Shown in pieces: positions 24,047 through 32,378 of a stretch of 32,439 nucleotides of DNA. Position numbers and translations under genes: made by a program. The notes beneath the pieces are model-generated. The model made no database searches and was not told where the DNA came from. It worked only from the letters and a program-made list of their open reading frames with translations. The stretch is from positions 1 through 32,439 of the forward strand of contig JBHEMK010000002.1 of assembly GCA_046262635.1 (NCBI GenBank), written 5' to 3'. This DNA is from JBHEMK01 sp046262635 (lineage in GTDB: Bacteria; Actinomycetota; Thermoleophilia; Gaiellales; Gaiellaceae). Each line of letters begins with the position of its first letter. The stretch's first letter is position 1.

Positions 24047-24050
24047 TGTA
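24045..24050 (-). promoter_or_regulatory. Candidate -10 element for the valS operon
   Basis: TACAAT on the minus strand (five of six to consensus). Transcription would begin about 24038, four bases before the ATG at 24034, giving a near-leaderless message. It overlaps the alternative ATG at 24046. The -35 region lies inside the divergent gene and is poor. Confidence 0.4.
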
Positions 24051-24056
24051 AGGAGC

Positions 24057-24611
24057 ATGAAGAGACTGGACCGTCTGCTGATCGGGCTGGCGCTGCTGCT
24101 CGTGGCTGCCGTCGCGGTCGACGCGATGCGCGGGCACGGCGAACGGGGTGCGCCCGCGGTGTCGACGCAGCCGCAGAAGCCGCTGCCAAAGGTGCCGGCG
24201 TCGACAGTCGCGACCCAGTCGGAGATGTCCGATCCCGAGCTCGGGGCGCCTCCCGCTGCGGTGCCCGAGCGCGTCCGGCTCGTCCGGTCGAGCACGGCGT
24301 TCATGCGCAACTGTTCCAGCGGGAGTCTCAGGCTCTCGGTCGGGCCCGGCCCGACGGTCTCGCTCGCCTACGGGGGCGGCCCGTGCCACGTGCCGCCGCT
24401 GCGGCTGCGTGCCGTGGTGCACGACGCGGCAGGTCGCGTTGTCTACCGCGGCCCCGCACTGGCGTACGAGTACCTCTCCGGCAACCTTGCGGGCCGCATC
24501 TCAAAGGCGGCTCCACTGCTCTTCGGCTGCCGTTCGCGGCTGCTGCGGGCGACCGTAACGGGCTCCGGACTCCGCGCGAGCGGCTCGGTCCGCTGTCGCG
24601 GCGGGACCTGA
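24057..24611 (+). CDS. Membrane-anchored or secreted hypothetical protein
   Basis: A 184-residue protein divergent from valS. The N terminus MKRLDRLLIGLALLLVAAVA is a signal anchor, followed by a proline/alanine-rich linker (about 30-65) and a small extracytoplasmic domain with four cysteines (FMRNCSSGSL, GGPCHVPP, FGCRSRL, VRCRGG), probably two disulfides. Beta-strand-like repeats (LRLRAVVHDAAGRVVYRGPA, LRATVTGSGLRASGSVRCRG) suggest an immunoglobulin-like or small beta domain. I recognise no family. AGGAG lies only one base before the ATG, an abnormal spacing. Codon use is high-GC like its neighbours, so transfer is not suggested. Confidence 0.65.
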   Translation: MKRLDRLLIGLALLLVAAVAVDAMRGHGERGAPAVSTQPQKPLPKVPASTVATQSEMSDPELGAPPAAVPERVRLVRSSTAFMRNCSSGSLRLSVGPGPTVSLAYGGGPCHVPPLRLRAVVHDAAGRVVYRGPALAYEYLSGNLAGRISKAAPLLFGCRSRLLRATVTGSGLRASGSVRCRGGT

Positions 24612-24626
24612 CTCGATTCCGCAGAC

Positions 24627-24648
24627 CGGCTCGATCCGGCTCGAGCCG
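24627..24648. terminator. Hairpin between convergent genes, possible bidirectional terminator
   Basis: CGGCTCGA (24627-24634), six-base loop, TCGAGCCG (24641-24648), a perfect eight-pair stem in the 41-base gap between the 3' ends of the plus-strand hypothetical gene and the MaoC-type gene. No long T run follows on either strand. Confidence 0.4.
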
Positions 24649-24652
24649 TTCG

Positions 24653-25084
24653 CTACCGGTAGAAGCGAAAGAGCAGGTCCGCCGCGCAGACGGGCTTCTC
24701 GTGCCCCTCGCGCTCGACCGTGGCGCCGAGCTTGACCTGGACGCCGCCCTCGACCTCGGTCACGTCCTCGACACGGAACCGGGCCCGCACGCGCGCGCCG
24801 GCCGGCAGCGGCGCCGGGAAGCGGACGCGGTCGAGCCCGTAGTTGATCGCCATCCCGCCCTCGACCGGCAGCAGCTCGTACGCGAACGGGACGAGCAGGG
24901 CCAGCGTCAGGTAGCCGTGGCCGATCGTCGTTCCGTAGGGCCCGGCCGCCGCCCGCTCGGGGTCGACGTGGATCCACTGGTGGTCCTCGGTCGCGTCGGC
25001 GAATGCGTCAATCCGCTCCTGTGCGACCTCCTTCCACCCGCTGGGGCCCAGCTCGAGCCCGGGCTTGAGCTCATCGATCGTCAT
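24653..25084 (-). CDS. MaoC-family (hot-dog fold) dehydratase
   Basis: A 143-residue hot-dog protein of the MaoC/NodN class, which hydrates enoyl-CoA thioesters. The catalytic block FADATEDHQWIHVDPERA holds the expected Asp34 and His39, followed by GPYGTTIGHGYLTLAL. Later strands read MAINYGLDRVRFPAPLPAGA and RVRARFRVEDVTEVEGG. The ATG at 25084 is 25 bases after the clpX stop, so it is probably the last gene of the tig-clpP-clpX unit; an upstream in-frame ATG at 25135 lies in clpX. The natural substrate is unknown. Confidence 0.9.
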   Translation of the reverse strand: MTIDELKPGLELGPSGWKEVAQERIDAFADATEDHQWIHVDPERAAAGPYGTTIGHGYLTLALLVPFAYELLPVEGGMAINYGLDRVRFPAPLPAGARVRARFRVEDVTEVEGGVQVKLGATVEREGHEKPVCAADLLFRFYR

Positions 25085-25109
25085 GGGCAGTCTCGCGGAG
25101 CTGGGCGGG

Positions 25110-26387
<1,278 letters not shown>

Positions 26388-26421
26388 TACGTCTCCTTGT
26401 ACCTCGGACGGGCCTCCGCGT

Positions 26422-27006
26422 CTAGCGGTGGTCGATCACCTGGTCGATGATTCCGTACTCCTTGGCCTCGTTGGGATTCATGAAGTAGTCCCGTTCCATG
26501 TCCTTGGAAACCCGCTCGTTGTCCTGCCCCGTATGGTGGGAGATGATGGCCTCCAGGCGGCGCTTGAGGTCGAGGACCTCGCGGGCCTGGATCTCGATGT
26601 CTGTGCCCTGCCCCTGAAACCCGCCGCTCACCTGATGGATCAGGATCTTGGCGTTCGGCAGTGCCATCCGCTTTCCTTTCGCGCCTCCCGCGAGGAGAAG
26701 TGCGCCCATGCTCATCGCGATGCCCACGCAGATCGTCGAGATGTCGGGCTTCACGAACTGCATCGTGTCGTAGATCGCGAGTCCCGCGTAGACGGAGCCA
26801 CCGGGAGAGTTGACGTAGATCGAGATGTCCTTGTCCGGGTCCTCCGACTCGAGATGGAGGAGCTGGGCGACGATCAGGTTCGCGATCTGGTCGTCCACGG
26901 GCGTTCCGAGGAAGATGATCCGCTCGTTCAGCAAGCGGGAGTAGATGTCGAACGAGCGCTCGCCGCGCGACGTCTGCTCGATCACCATCGGAATCAACGG
27001 GCTCAT
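26422..27006 (-). CDS. clpP: ATP-dependent Clp protease, proteolytic subunit ClpP
   Basis: A 194-residue serine protease subunit forming the double-heptamer chamber. The catalytic triad is S99 (AMSMGA), H124 (ILIHQV) and D173 (ERDYFM). The hydrophobic docking residues and the handle region (GQGTDIEIQAREVLDLKRRL) are normal. The residue before the serine is methionine (AMSMGA rather than AASMGA), a small change. The start overlaps the tig stop by four bases (ATGA), with AAGGAG upstream. Streptomyces and Mycobacterium carry two clpP genes at this locus; only one is present here. Confidence 0.97.
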   Translation of the reverse strand: MSPLIPMVIEQTSRGERSFDIYSRLLNERIIFLGTPVDDQIANLIVAQLLHLESEDPDKDISIYVNSPGGSVYAGLAIYDTMQFVKPDISTICVGIAMSMGALLLAGGAKGKRMALPNAKILIHQVSGGFQGQGTDIEIQAREVLDLKRRLEAIISHHTGQDNERVSKDMERDYFMNPNEAKEYGIIDQVIDHR

Positions 27007-28343
27007 GCAGGCTCCTTGCTACCGGGGGTCCAGAGTTTCGTCCCAGTCTCCGGCTTTTCCTTGTCCGGAGTCCAGATCTGATCTCGCTCGGGAGTGACGC
27101 GTTTCACCTCGGCGGCGACGCGATCGAGCGCATCCCGAAGGCGCAGGTCGTTGCGGAGCTGCTCGAAGCGGCCGCTTTCGCGCATCCCGACGAGCACGGG
27201 TTCCGGCTCCTCGCCGATCGATTCGGCCTGCTCGCGGAGGATCGTCTCGACCTCCCCGTCGGACACCTGCAGGTCGAGCTTGTCGGCCACGGCCTCGAGG
27301 ACGAGCTCCCGCGCAACCGACTGCTGCGCCTCGGTGTGCAGCCGCCCGAGCAACTCCTTGGGGTCGGTCCCCGTCATTGCAAGGTAAGTCTCGAAGTCGA
27401 TCCCGCGGCGCTCGACCTGGCTCGCGAGGCCGGTGAGCAGCTCGCGCGTTCGCGCCTCGACGAGCGGGCCCGAGGCCTCGACCCTGAAGGCCTCCACGAG
27501 CTTGTCGGCGACAGCGCCGCGAAAGACCGCGTCGAGTTCCGACTCGATCTGAGCGCGCAGGCGCGACTCGATGTCCGCGCGCAACTCGCCGAGCGTCTCG
27601 AACTCGGTCGCAGCTCTGGCGAGCTCGTCGTCGACGGGCGGCAGGATCTTCTCCTTGATCTCCTTGACGGTGACGGTGACCGTGTCGCGGCTCTCGTCGC
27701 CAAGCTCGAAGTCGATCTCCTTCGACTCGCCGACGCGCAGACCGGCGAGACCCTGCTCGATCTCCTCGACGACCGCCGCGCCGCCGAGCTCGATCACGTA
27801 GTCCTGGCGGCTCTCGCCGTTCGAGGAGGTGAGGTCGATCACGACGGTGTCCGTCACGCCGACCGAACGGCCTTCGACGGGCGCCAGCTCGGCGACGGTG
27901 CCCTGCAGCGCCGCAAGCTCCTGCTGGATCAGCTCCTCGGGCACTTCGGGGTCGCGGTGGGGCACCTCGAGCTGGGTCCAGTCGCCGACCTCGGGCTTGG
28001 CCTGAACGGAAACGGTTGCCTTGAACTCCCAGTCCTCCTTGTCCGACGTCGGCAGCTCGAAGTCGAACTGCGGGCTCTCGACCGGACGGAGCCGCTCGCG
28101 CGCGGCGGCGTCCCAAAACCAGCCTCGGATATGGCTCTCCACGGCTTCCTGGTAGAGGCGCTCCTTGCCGACACGCTTGAGCAGCACCGGCATCGGCACC
28201 TTGCCCTTGCGGAACCCCGGAACCTTCGCTGCAGCGGCGAGATCGGTCGCGGCGTGCTCCACCGCGTGGTGCACGTCGTCACGCGGCACCTGCACCGTGA
28301 GTCGCACCCTGTTCTCAGCCAGCTCCTCGACCTGGGTCTGCAC
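27003..28343 (-). CDS. tig: Trigger factor (ribosome-associated chaperone)
   Basis: A 446-residue chaperone. The N-terminal ribosome-binding domain carries the signature GFRKGKVPMPVL. The middle FKBP-like domain (about 150-225, with TVVIDLTSSNGES and ELGGAAVVEEIEQGLAGLRV) is short and lacks the GFE-type residue of active prolyl isomerases. The C-terminal helical arms read LARAATEFETLGELRADIES and so on. The tail is charged, with WTPDKEKPETGTKLWTPG. The start is GTG 28343 (reading MQTQVEELAENRVRLTV); TTG 28355 in frame is the alternative, and would suit leaderless transcription from TAAAAC at 28369-28364. It is the first gene of the tig-clpP-clpX unit. Confidence 0.94.
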   Translation of the reverse strand: MQTQVEELAENRVRLTVQVPRDDVHHAVEHAATDLAAAAKVPGFRKGKVPMPVLLKRVGKERLYQEAVESHIRGWFWDAAARERLRPVESPQFDFELPTSDKEDWEFKATVSVQAKPEVGDWTQLEVPHRDPEVPEELIQQELAALQGTVAELAPVEGRSVGVTDTVVIDLTSSNGESRQDYVIELGGAAVVEEIEQGLAGLRVGESKEIDFELGDESRDTVTVTVKEIKEKILPPVDDELARAATEFETLGELRADIESRLRAQIESELDAVFRGAVADKLVEAFRVEASGPLVEARTRELLTGLASQVERRGIDFETYLAMTGTDPKELLGRLHTEAQQSVARELVLEAVADKLDLQVSDGEVETILREQAESIGEEPEPVLVGMRESGRFEQLRNDLRLRDALDRVAAEVKRVTPERDQIWTPDKEKPETGTKLWTPGSKEPA

Positions 28344-28363
28344 CCCGCCATTCAAGCAGAGGT

Positions 28364-28369
28364 GTTTTA
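28364..28369 (-). promoter_or_regulatory. Weak -10 element for tig
   Basis: TAAAAC on the minus strand, eight bases before the TTG at 28355. It shares two bases with the plus-strand -10 at 28368-28373, so the two divergent promoters overlap in a 36-base intergenic space. Tentative. Confidence 0.3.
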
Positions 28370-28373
28370 GGCT
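28368..28373 (+). promoter_or_regulatory. -10 element of a leaderless promoter for the histidine phosphatase gene
   Basis: TAGGCT on the plus strand, six bases (28374-28379), then the GTG start at 28380. Hexamer and spacing are the same as for pcp at 1629-1634. No Shine-Dalgarno is present. Confidence 0.55.
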
Positions 28374-28379
28374 CGGCTC

Positions 28380-28967
28380 GTGCGACTCGTGATTTTCAGC
28401 CGGCACGCCAATTCGAACCTGAACGTCGAGGGGCGCGTCAACGGCGACCCGTCGCTTCCGGTCTCGCTCACGGAGAGCGGGCGCGCAGAGGCGCGGTCGC
28501 TCGGCCTGCAGCTCGCGCACGTGGGGCTCGAGCTGTGCGTACACACGCGCTTCGGGCGCACGCGCGAGACGGCCTCGCTTGCGCTCGGCGGCCGTGGGGT
28601 GCCGTTCGTCGTGGAGCCGCTGCTCGACGACATCAACGTCGGCGACCTCGAGGGCGTGACGATCGAGGCCTACCGCGCCTGGAAGCGGGAGCACGCCCGT
28701 AGCGAGCCGTTCCCCGGCGGAGAGAGCCTCGACGACGCTGGCCGCCGTTACGTCGAGGGATACCGGAAGCTGCTCGAGCGGCCCGAGTGCGGGATCCTCG
28801 TCGTCTGCCACGAGATCCCGATCCGCTACGGCCTCAACGCCGCCGGCGGTTCCGACGACCTGGACGCACCGGTGCGGGTGATTCCGAATGCGACGCCGTA
28901 TCTCTTCGACGAGACGATGCTCGCCGCGGCGGCCGAGCGCATCGCGGCGCTCGTCCCGGGCGCGTGA
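28380..28967 (+). CDS. Histidine phosphatase family protein (phosphoglycerate mutase-like)
   Basis: A 195-residue protein of the histidine phosphatase superfamily. The catalytic histidine is H9 in FSRHANSNLN (the RHG motif appears as RHA). R57, R60 and R62 in HTRFGRTRETA bind phosphate, the acidic residue lies in GDLEGVTIEAY, and the second histidine is H144 in LVVCHEIPIRYG. It is probably a phosphatase rather than a mutase, given its small size, but the substrate is unknown. The GTG start at 28380 appears to be the first base of the message. It is divergent from tig, with only 36 bases between. Confidence 0.88.
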   Translation: MRLVIFSRHANSNLNVEGRVNGDPSLPVSLTESGRAEARSLGLQLAHVGLELCVHTRFGRTRETASLALGGRGVPFVVEPLLDDINVGDLEGVTIEAYRAWKREHARSEPFPGGESLDDAGRRYVEGYRKLLERPECGILVVCHEIPIRYGLNAAGGSDDLDAPVRVIPNATPYLFDETMLAAAAERIAALVPGA

Positions 28968-29073
28968 GGCCCAGTCGCCTCCGGCCGGGGGGAGGCGCAC
29001 TCCGGGGTCCGAGCGGCTCTGGCGGTCGTGGTGATGGCCGTTGTGGTGCACGGCCAGGCGCCGGCGGCGTCAA

Positions 29074-29159
29074 TGCGGGCGAGAGGACTCGAACCTCCAA
29101 GGACCTTCCGGTCCAACGGGACCTAAACCCGTCGCGTCTGCCAGTTCCGCCACACCCGC
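29074..29159 (-). tRNA. tRNA-Leu (anticodon TAG)
   Basis: An 86-base class II tRNA on the minus strand. Acceptor stem GCGGGTG/CGCCCGC has one G-U. The anticodon stem ACGGG/CCCGT encloses TTTAGGT (anticodon TAG). A long variable arm is present, the T loop has TTCGAGT, and the discriminator is A. CCA is not encoded. It lies between two plus-strand genes. Confidence 0.95.
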
Positions 29160-29167
29160 GCACCCAC

Positions 29168-29173
29168 ATCGTA
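29168..29173 (-). promoter_or_regulatory. -10 element upstream of tRNA-Leu
   Basis: TACGAT on the minus strand, eight bases before the mature 5' end of the tRNA. It fits the TANNNT pattern seen before the other tRNA genes here; the -35 is not evident. Confidence 0.4.
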
Positions 29174-29221
29174 GATCGGTCTGCGGTGCCTCTCGCGCCG
29201 CCTGTTGCCGAGGGCGCTTCA

Positions 29222-29227
29222 TATAGT
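29222..29227 (+). promoter_or_regulatory. -10 element of a leaderless promoter for the S9 peptidase gene
   Basis: TATAGT on the plus strand, six bases (29228-29233), then GTG at 29234, in frame with the peptidase. This is the third case of -10, six bases, GTG in the window. An ATG at 29243 is the alternative start. Confidence 0.55.
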
Positions 29228-29233
29228 CCCCCT

Positions 29234-31180
29234 GTGGCCGGCATGACCCCCGAGGACCTCTACGAACTCACGGGCGTCGCCGACCCGCGGCTCGACCCCT
29301 CCGGCCGCACTGTCGCATTCGTCGTCACGTCCCTGTTGCGCGAGCCGAACGACTACGGCGGCTCGATCTGGCTCGTGCCGGCCGACGGCTCCGCGCCGCC
29401 ACGCCAGTTCACCCACGCCGAGAAGCGAGACGGCTCGCCGAGATGGTCCCCCGACGGCACGCGCCTCGCGTTTGTCGCCAAGCGCGGGTCGACCAAAGCG
29501 GCCCAGCTCTACGTCATCCAGGTGGAAGGCGGGGAGGCCCACCGCTTGACGGAGGCGAAGGAGGACACCGGCGTTCCCGTCTGGTCGCCGGACGGGACGC
29601 GGATCGCGTTTTGCTCACGGGTCCGCGATGCGGACTACGAGGAGGAGGACGAGCGAAAGCGGCGCCCCCGCAGGATCACACGGCTTGGATACAAGCTCGA
29701 CAACGTCGGCTGGACGCTCGACCGGCGCACCCAGATCTTCGTCGTGCCGGCCGACGGCTCCGGCGAGCCGGAGCAGTTGACGAGCGGCGATTGGGAGAAC
29801 GGCTCTCCCGCCTGGTCGCCGGATGGAAGCCGAATCGCCTTCGTCTCGAGCCGCGGCAACGACTGGGACATCGACCTCGTCAGCGACCTCTACGTGATGT
29901 CGTCCGACGGGGGCGAACCGGAACTCGTAACCGATGGTGCGGGCTCCTGCGACTCGCCGGCGTGGTCGCCCGACGGGACGAAGCTCGCCTACCGCTGGAC
30001 GCCCGACCGCGAGGACTTCCCCCGGCACGGTCAGATCGCGGTGCTCGACCTCGAGACGCGTGAGCGCCGGCTCCTGACCGAGAGCCTCGACCGCAACTGT
30101 GCACCCTATCCGGAGGTGCATGAAACGCTCTGGGAAGGCGACCAGATCGTCTTTGCGCTCGAGGACCGGGGCAACACGCACGTGTACTCGGTGCCGGCCG
30201 ACGGCTCGGGTGGGCCGAAGCTCCTCGTCGGTGGCGAGATCTCGCTCGCAGGCTACGACCTCGCCGGCCGCACGGTCGTGCACGCCGCATCCACGGGGAC
30301 CACCATGCCCGAGCTCTATTGTGGCGACCGTCGTCTGACCGAGGTGGGCAACCACTTCACCGAGGGGCGCGAGCTCGTCCAGCCGGAGCGATTCACGGCG
30401 GTCTCGGCCGACGGCAGCGAAGTCGATGCCTGGCTCGTCCGTCCCGCGGGCTTCGACGAGCGCAACCGCTACCCGGTCGTACTCAGCGTCCACGGCGGCC
30501 CGTTCACGCAGTACTCGACCGGATTCTTCGACGAATTCCAGGTGCTCGCGGGGGCTGGCTACGCCGTTCTCTACGCGAACCCGCGCGGCTCCTCGGGGTA
30601 CAGCGAAGCGTGGGGACGAGCGATTCGCGGTCCGCTCGGCGGCGTGGGGCCCGGCTGGGGGTCGGTCGACTACGAGGACCTGATTGGTGTCGTCGACGAG
30701 GCGCTGCGCCGGTTCGAGTTCCTGGACGAGGAGCGGCTCGGCGTCCTGGGCGGCTCGTACGGCGGCTACATGACCTCCTGGATCGTGAGTCACACGAACC
30801 GCTTCAAAGCCGGCTGCTCAGAGCGCGCGGTCAACCACCTGCTCTCCGCGTTCGGCTCGAGCGATTTTTTCTGGAACTTCGCGCGCCATTTCGGCGGCTG
30901 GCCCGCCGAGGATCCCGAGGCCTGGCTCCGCCACTCTCCCGCGACCTACGCACGCGAGATCGAGACCCCGCTGCTGATCATGCACTCCGAGAATGACCTG
31001 CGCTGCGACGTGGAGCAGGCCGAACACCTCTTCATCCTGCTGCGGCTTCAGCGGAAGCCCGTGGAGATGGTGCGGTTCCCGGATGAAGGCCACGAGCTCT
31101 CGCGCGCCGGTTCGCCGGCACACAGGGTGATGCGGTTCGACGTGATCCTCGAGTGGTTCGGCCGCTACCTCCAGGGTTGA
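29234..31180 (+). CDS. S9 family peptidase (prolyl oligopeptidase / acylaminoacyl-peptidase type)
   Basis: A 648-residue serine peptidase. The N-terminal beta-propeller (to about 390) has repeated WSPDGTRLAFV, WSPDGTRIAFC, WSPDGSRIAFV and WSPDGTKLAYR blades. It is followed by an alpha/beta-hydrolase domain with HGGPFTQYSTGFFDE (oxyanion region), the nucleophile S508 in GGSYGGYMTSW, D588 in HSENDLRCDVEQAE and H620 in DEGHELSRAG. No signal peptide is seen, so it is cytoplasmic and probably cleaves short peptides. The start is GTG 29234, at the leaderless position; ATG 29243 would remove three residues only. Confidence 0.94.
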   Translation: MAGMTPEDLYELTGVADPRLDPSGRTVAFVVTSLLREPNDYGGSIWLVPADGSAPPRQFTHAEKRDGSPRWSPDGTRLAFVAKRGSTKAAQLYVIQVEGGEAHRLTEAKEDTGVPVWSPDGTRIAFCSRVRDADYEEEDERKRRPRRITRLGYKLDNVGWTLDRRTQIFVVPADGSGEPEQLTSGDWENGSPAWSPDGSRIAFVSSRGNDWDIDLVSDLYVMSSDGGEPELVTDGAGSCDSPAWSPDGTKLAYRWTPDREDFPRHGQIAVLDLETRERRLLTESLDRNCAPYPEVHETLWEGDQIVFALEDRGNTHVYSVPADGSGGPKLLVGGEISLAGYDLAGRTVVHAASTGTTMPELYCGDRRLTEVGNHFTEGRELVQPERFTAVSADGSEVDAWLVRPAGFDERNRYPVVLSVHGGPFTQYSTGFFDEFQVLAGAGYAVLYANPRGSSGYSEAWGRAIRGPLGGVGPGWGSVDYEDLIGVVDEALRRFEFLDEERLGVLGGSYGGYMTSWIVSHTNRFKAGCSERAVNHLLSAFGSSDFFWNFARHFGGWPAEDPEAWLRHSPATYAREIETPLLIMHSENDLRCDVEQAEHLFILLRLQRKPVEMVRFPDEGHELSRAGSPAHRVMRFDVILEWFGRYLQG

Positions 31181-31227
31181 GCCGCGAAACGCGTCCCGCG
31201 CGCCAGGTCTTCAATTCAGAGTCCGCG

Positions 31228-31870
31228 TCAGCTCCAGCCTCGACCCGTGCAGGGAAATGGGAAGCTCCGAGCCCGCTGGTCGAGCGCACCTCGCACCTGG
31301 ACCATCTGCCGGCCGCTACGATCACCACGCCGAGCTGCACGAGGCGATGCTCCGTCGGCTGCTGCCGGATCTGCTCCTCGTCGGCTACCGAAAGTCGTTC
31401 TGATGGCATTGAAGGCCTCGATGACCTGTGGGTCGAACTGGCGGCCGCAGAGCCGGTTGCTCTCGGTGACGGCCTGCTGCACCGGCCAGGCGACGTTGTA
31501 GGGGCGTTGATGGGTGAGGCCGTCGAAGACATCCGCGCCAGTGGCGATCCCTCCGCGGGACTCCTCGCCGCGATCGAGGTCACGTGCGGCAGCGATCAGC
31601 TCGTGCGCCTGGTAACCGGGCGCGAGGTCCACTCCAGCCACCTGTCCGAGCCCTTTGGTGGTTAGCGGTTCTGCAGGTGGAAGGCGCGCGGCCCTGCTGC
31701 GTCTGCTCAGCAACCGCCCCCAGGCTCGCGATCATCGGGACGTACGAACCTCCAGCAGCGGCCGCTCGATCAACTCCTCCGAGCTGAACCCGAGCGCGCC
31801 AGCCATCCAGGGTGGTTCTCTCCGCGCTCGGCGATGTCGACGGCAAGACCTGCTGACGAACGGAACGAGT
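31228..31870 (-). pseudogene. Degenerate HD-GYP-type signalling protein remnant
   Basis: The clearest part is at 31400-31600 on the minus strand. ADVFDGLTHQRPYNVAWPVQ then GRQFDPQVIEAFNAI are recognisable as the end of an HD-GYP cyclic-di-GMP phosphodiesterase domain (VADVFDALTSxRPY, FDPxVVxAF in intact members). Upstream, other frames give LAVDIAERGENHPGWLA (about 31800-31850) and GFSSEELIERPLLEVRTSR (about 31740-31800), as if frameshifts have broken one gene. The HD metal-ligand residues and the HHExxDGxGYP block are missing. I judge it non-functional. The outer limits are approximate. Confidence 0.5.
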
Positions 31871-32101
31871 TGGTCTCATCCAGACCAGCGAGCTGATCCG
31901 TGCCAGGCGCGCGCGAGAGCGCCTCGGCGATTGTTTTCCTCGGGACGGCCGGCCCGCCGGAGGCGTCTGCGCCTGGAGTTCTGCCGCACGGGTCGGGCCG
32001 GGTTGCTGCTCCACTGCCTTGCTTCAGCGACGATGCGCTGCCGGTCCTGCCAGCTTGCGTGAGGTCATCTCGCACACACGGTCCGGATGTTCCGGCCCCT
32101 G
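31871..32101. other. Region without recognisable gene
   Basis: About 230 bases between the HD-GYP remnant and the terminator behind tRNA-Arg. The minus-strand frame that spans it runs through two tRNA genes, so it is not a protein gene. It may hold the decayed 5' part of the signalling gene. Confidence 0.35.
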
Positions 32102-32136
32102 ACAGCGAAAAGCCCCTATGCGGGACTTTTCGCTGT
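32102..32136 (-). terminator. Perfect hairpin terminator directly after tRNA-Arg
   Basis: On the minus strand an ACAGCGAAAAG arm pairs fully with CTTTTCGCTGT. Inner bases TCCC/GGGG (one T-G) extend the stem to 15 pairs around a GCATA loop. It begins at the tRNA discriminator base (32136). The internal A/T block gives the symmetrical arrangement of a bidirectional terminator. Confidence 0.65.
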
Positions 32137-32207
32137 GGCCCCGGGAGGAGTCGAACCTCCGCACGCGGATTCGAAGTCCGCCGCTCTATCCACTGAGCTA
32201 CGGGGCC
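32136..32207 (-). tRNA. tRNA-Arg (anticodon TCG)
   Basis: A 72-base cloverleaf on the minus strand. Acceptor GGCCCCG/CGGGGCC, D arm GCTC..GAGC, anticodon stem GCGGA/TCCGC around CTTCGAA (anticodon TCG), T loop TTCGACT, discriminator A. CCA is not encoded. Confidence 0.95.
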
Positions 32208-32216
32208 GGGCAACCC

Positions 32217-32222
32217 AGCGTA
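32217..32222 (-). promoter_or_regulatory. -10 element upstream of tRNA-Arg
   Basis: TACGCT on the minus strand, nine bases before the mature 5' end of the tRNA. It fits the TANNNT pattern; the -35 is not evident. Confidence 0.35.
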
Positions 32223-32244
32223 GCGGGCGCATTCGCGGGCTACA

Positions 32245-32272
32245 GAAAGGCCCGCAGCGCTGCGGGCCTTTC
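32245..32272 (-). terminator. Terminator between tRNA-His and tRNA-Arg
   Basis: GAAAGGCCCGCA (32245-32256), loop GCGC, TGCGGGCCTTTC (32261-32272), a perfect 12-pair stem. The closing A/T pairs give a short T run on either strand. It lies just downstream of tRNA-His, so each tRNA appears to be its own transcription unit. Confidence 0.65.
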
Positions 32273-32278
32273 CGGAGG

Positions 32279-32352
32279 GGTGGCGGAGGGGACTCGAACC
32301 CCCGACCACCGGGACCACAACCCGGGGCTCTACCAACTGAGCTACCGCCACC
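32279..32352 (-). tRNA. tRNA-His (anticodon GTG)
   Basis: A minus-strand cloverleaf. Acceptor GTGGCGG/CCGCCAC is extended by the histidine-specific G-1 (32352) facing C73 (32279). The anticodon stem CCGGG/CCCGG encloses TTGTGGT (anticodon GTG), and the T loop has TTCGAGT. CCA is not encoded. Confidence 0.95.
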
Positions 32353-32363
32353 GTGCGGGCTAC

Positions 32364-32369
32364 AGGGTA
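32364..32369 (-). promoter_or_regulatory. -10 element upstream of tRNA-His
   Basis: TACCCT on the minus strand, about 11 bases before G-1 of tRNA-His. TAGCCC nearer the tRNA is an alternative. An 11-base repeat CTGTAGCCCGC occurs both here and upstream of tRNA-Arg. Confidence 0.3.
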
Positions 32370-32378
32370 GCTCGCGGA

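Noticed and set aside
24613..24652. Palindromic CGGCTCGAGCCG considered as an operator
   Set aside because: Its position between convergent 3' ends makes a terminator role more likely, and no regulator gene is nearby.
28344..29051. Upstream extension of the trigger factor frame
   Set aside because: It is antisense to the histidine phosphatase gene and lacks trigger-factor homology.
31770..32351. Minus-strand open frame containing MAVAQLVEPRVV and PVAQWIERRTSNP
   Set aside because: These are well-known translations of tRNA genes (here tRNA-His and tRNA-Arg), not a protein.
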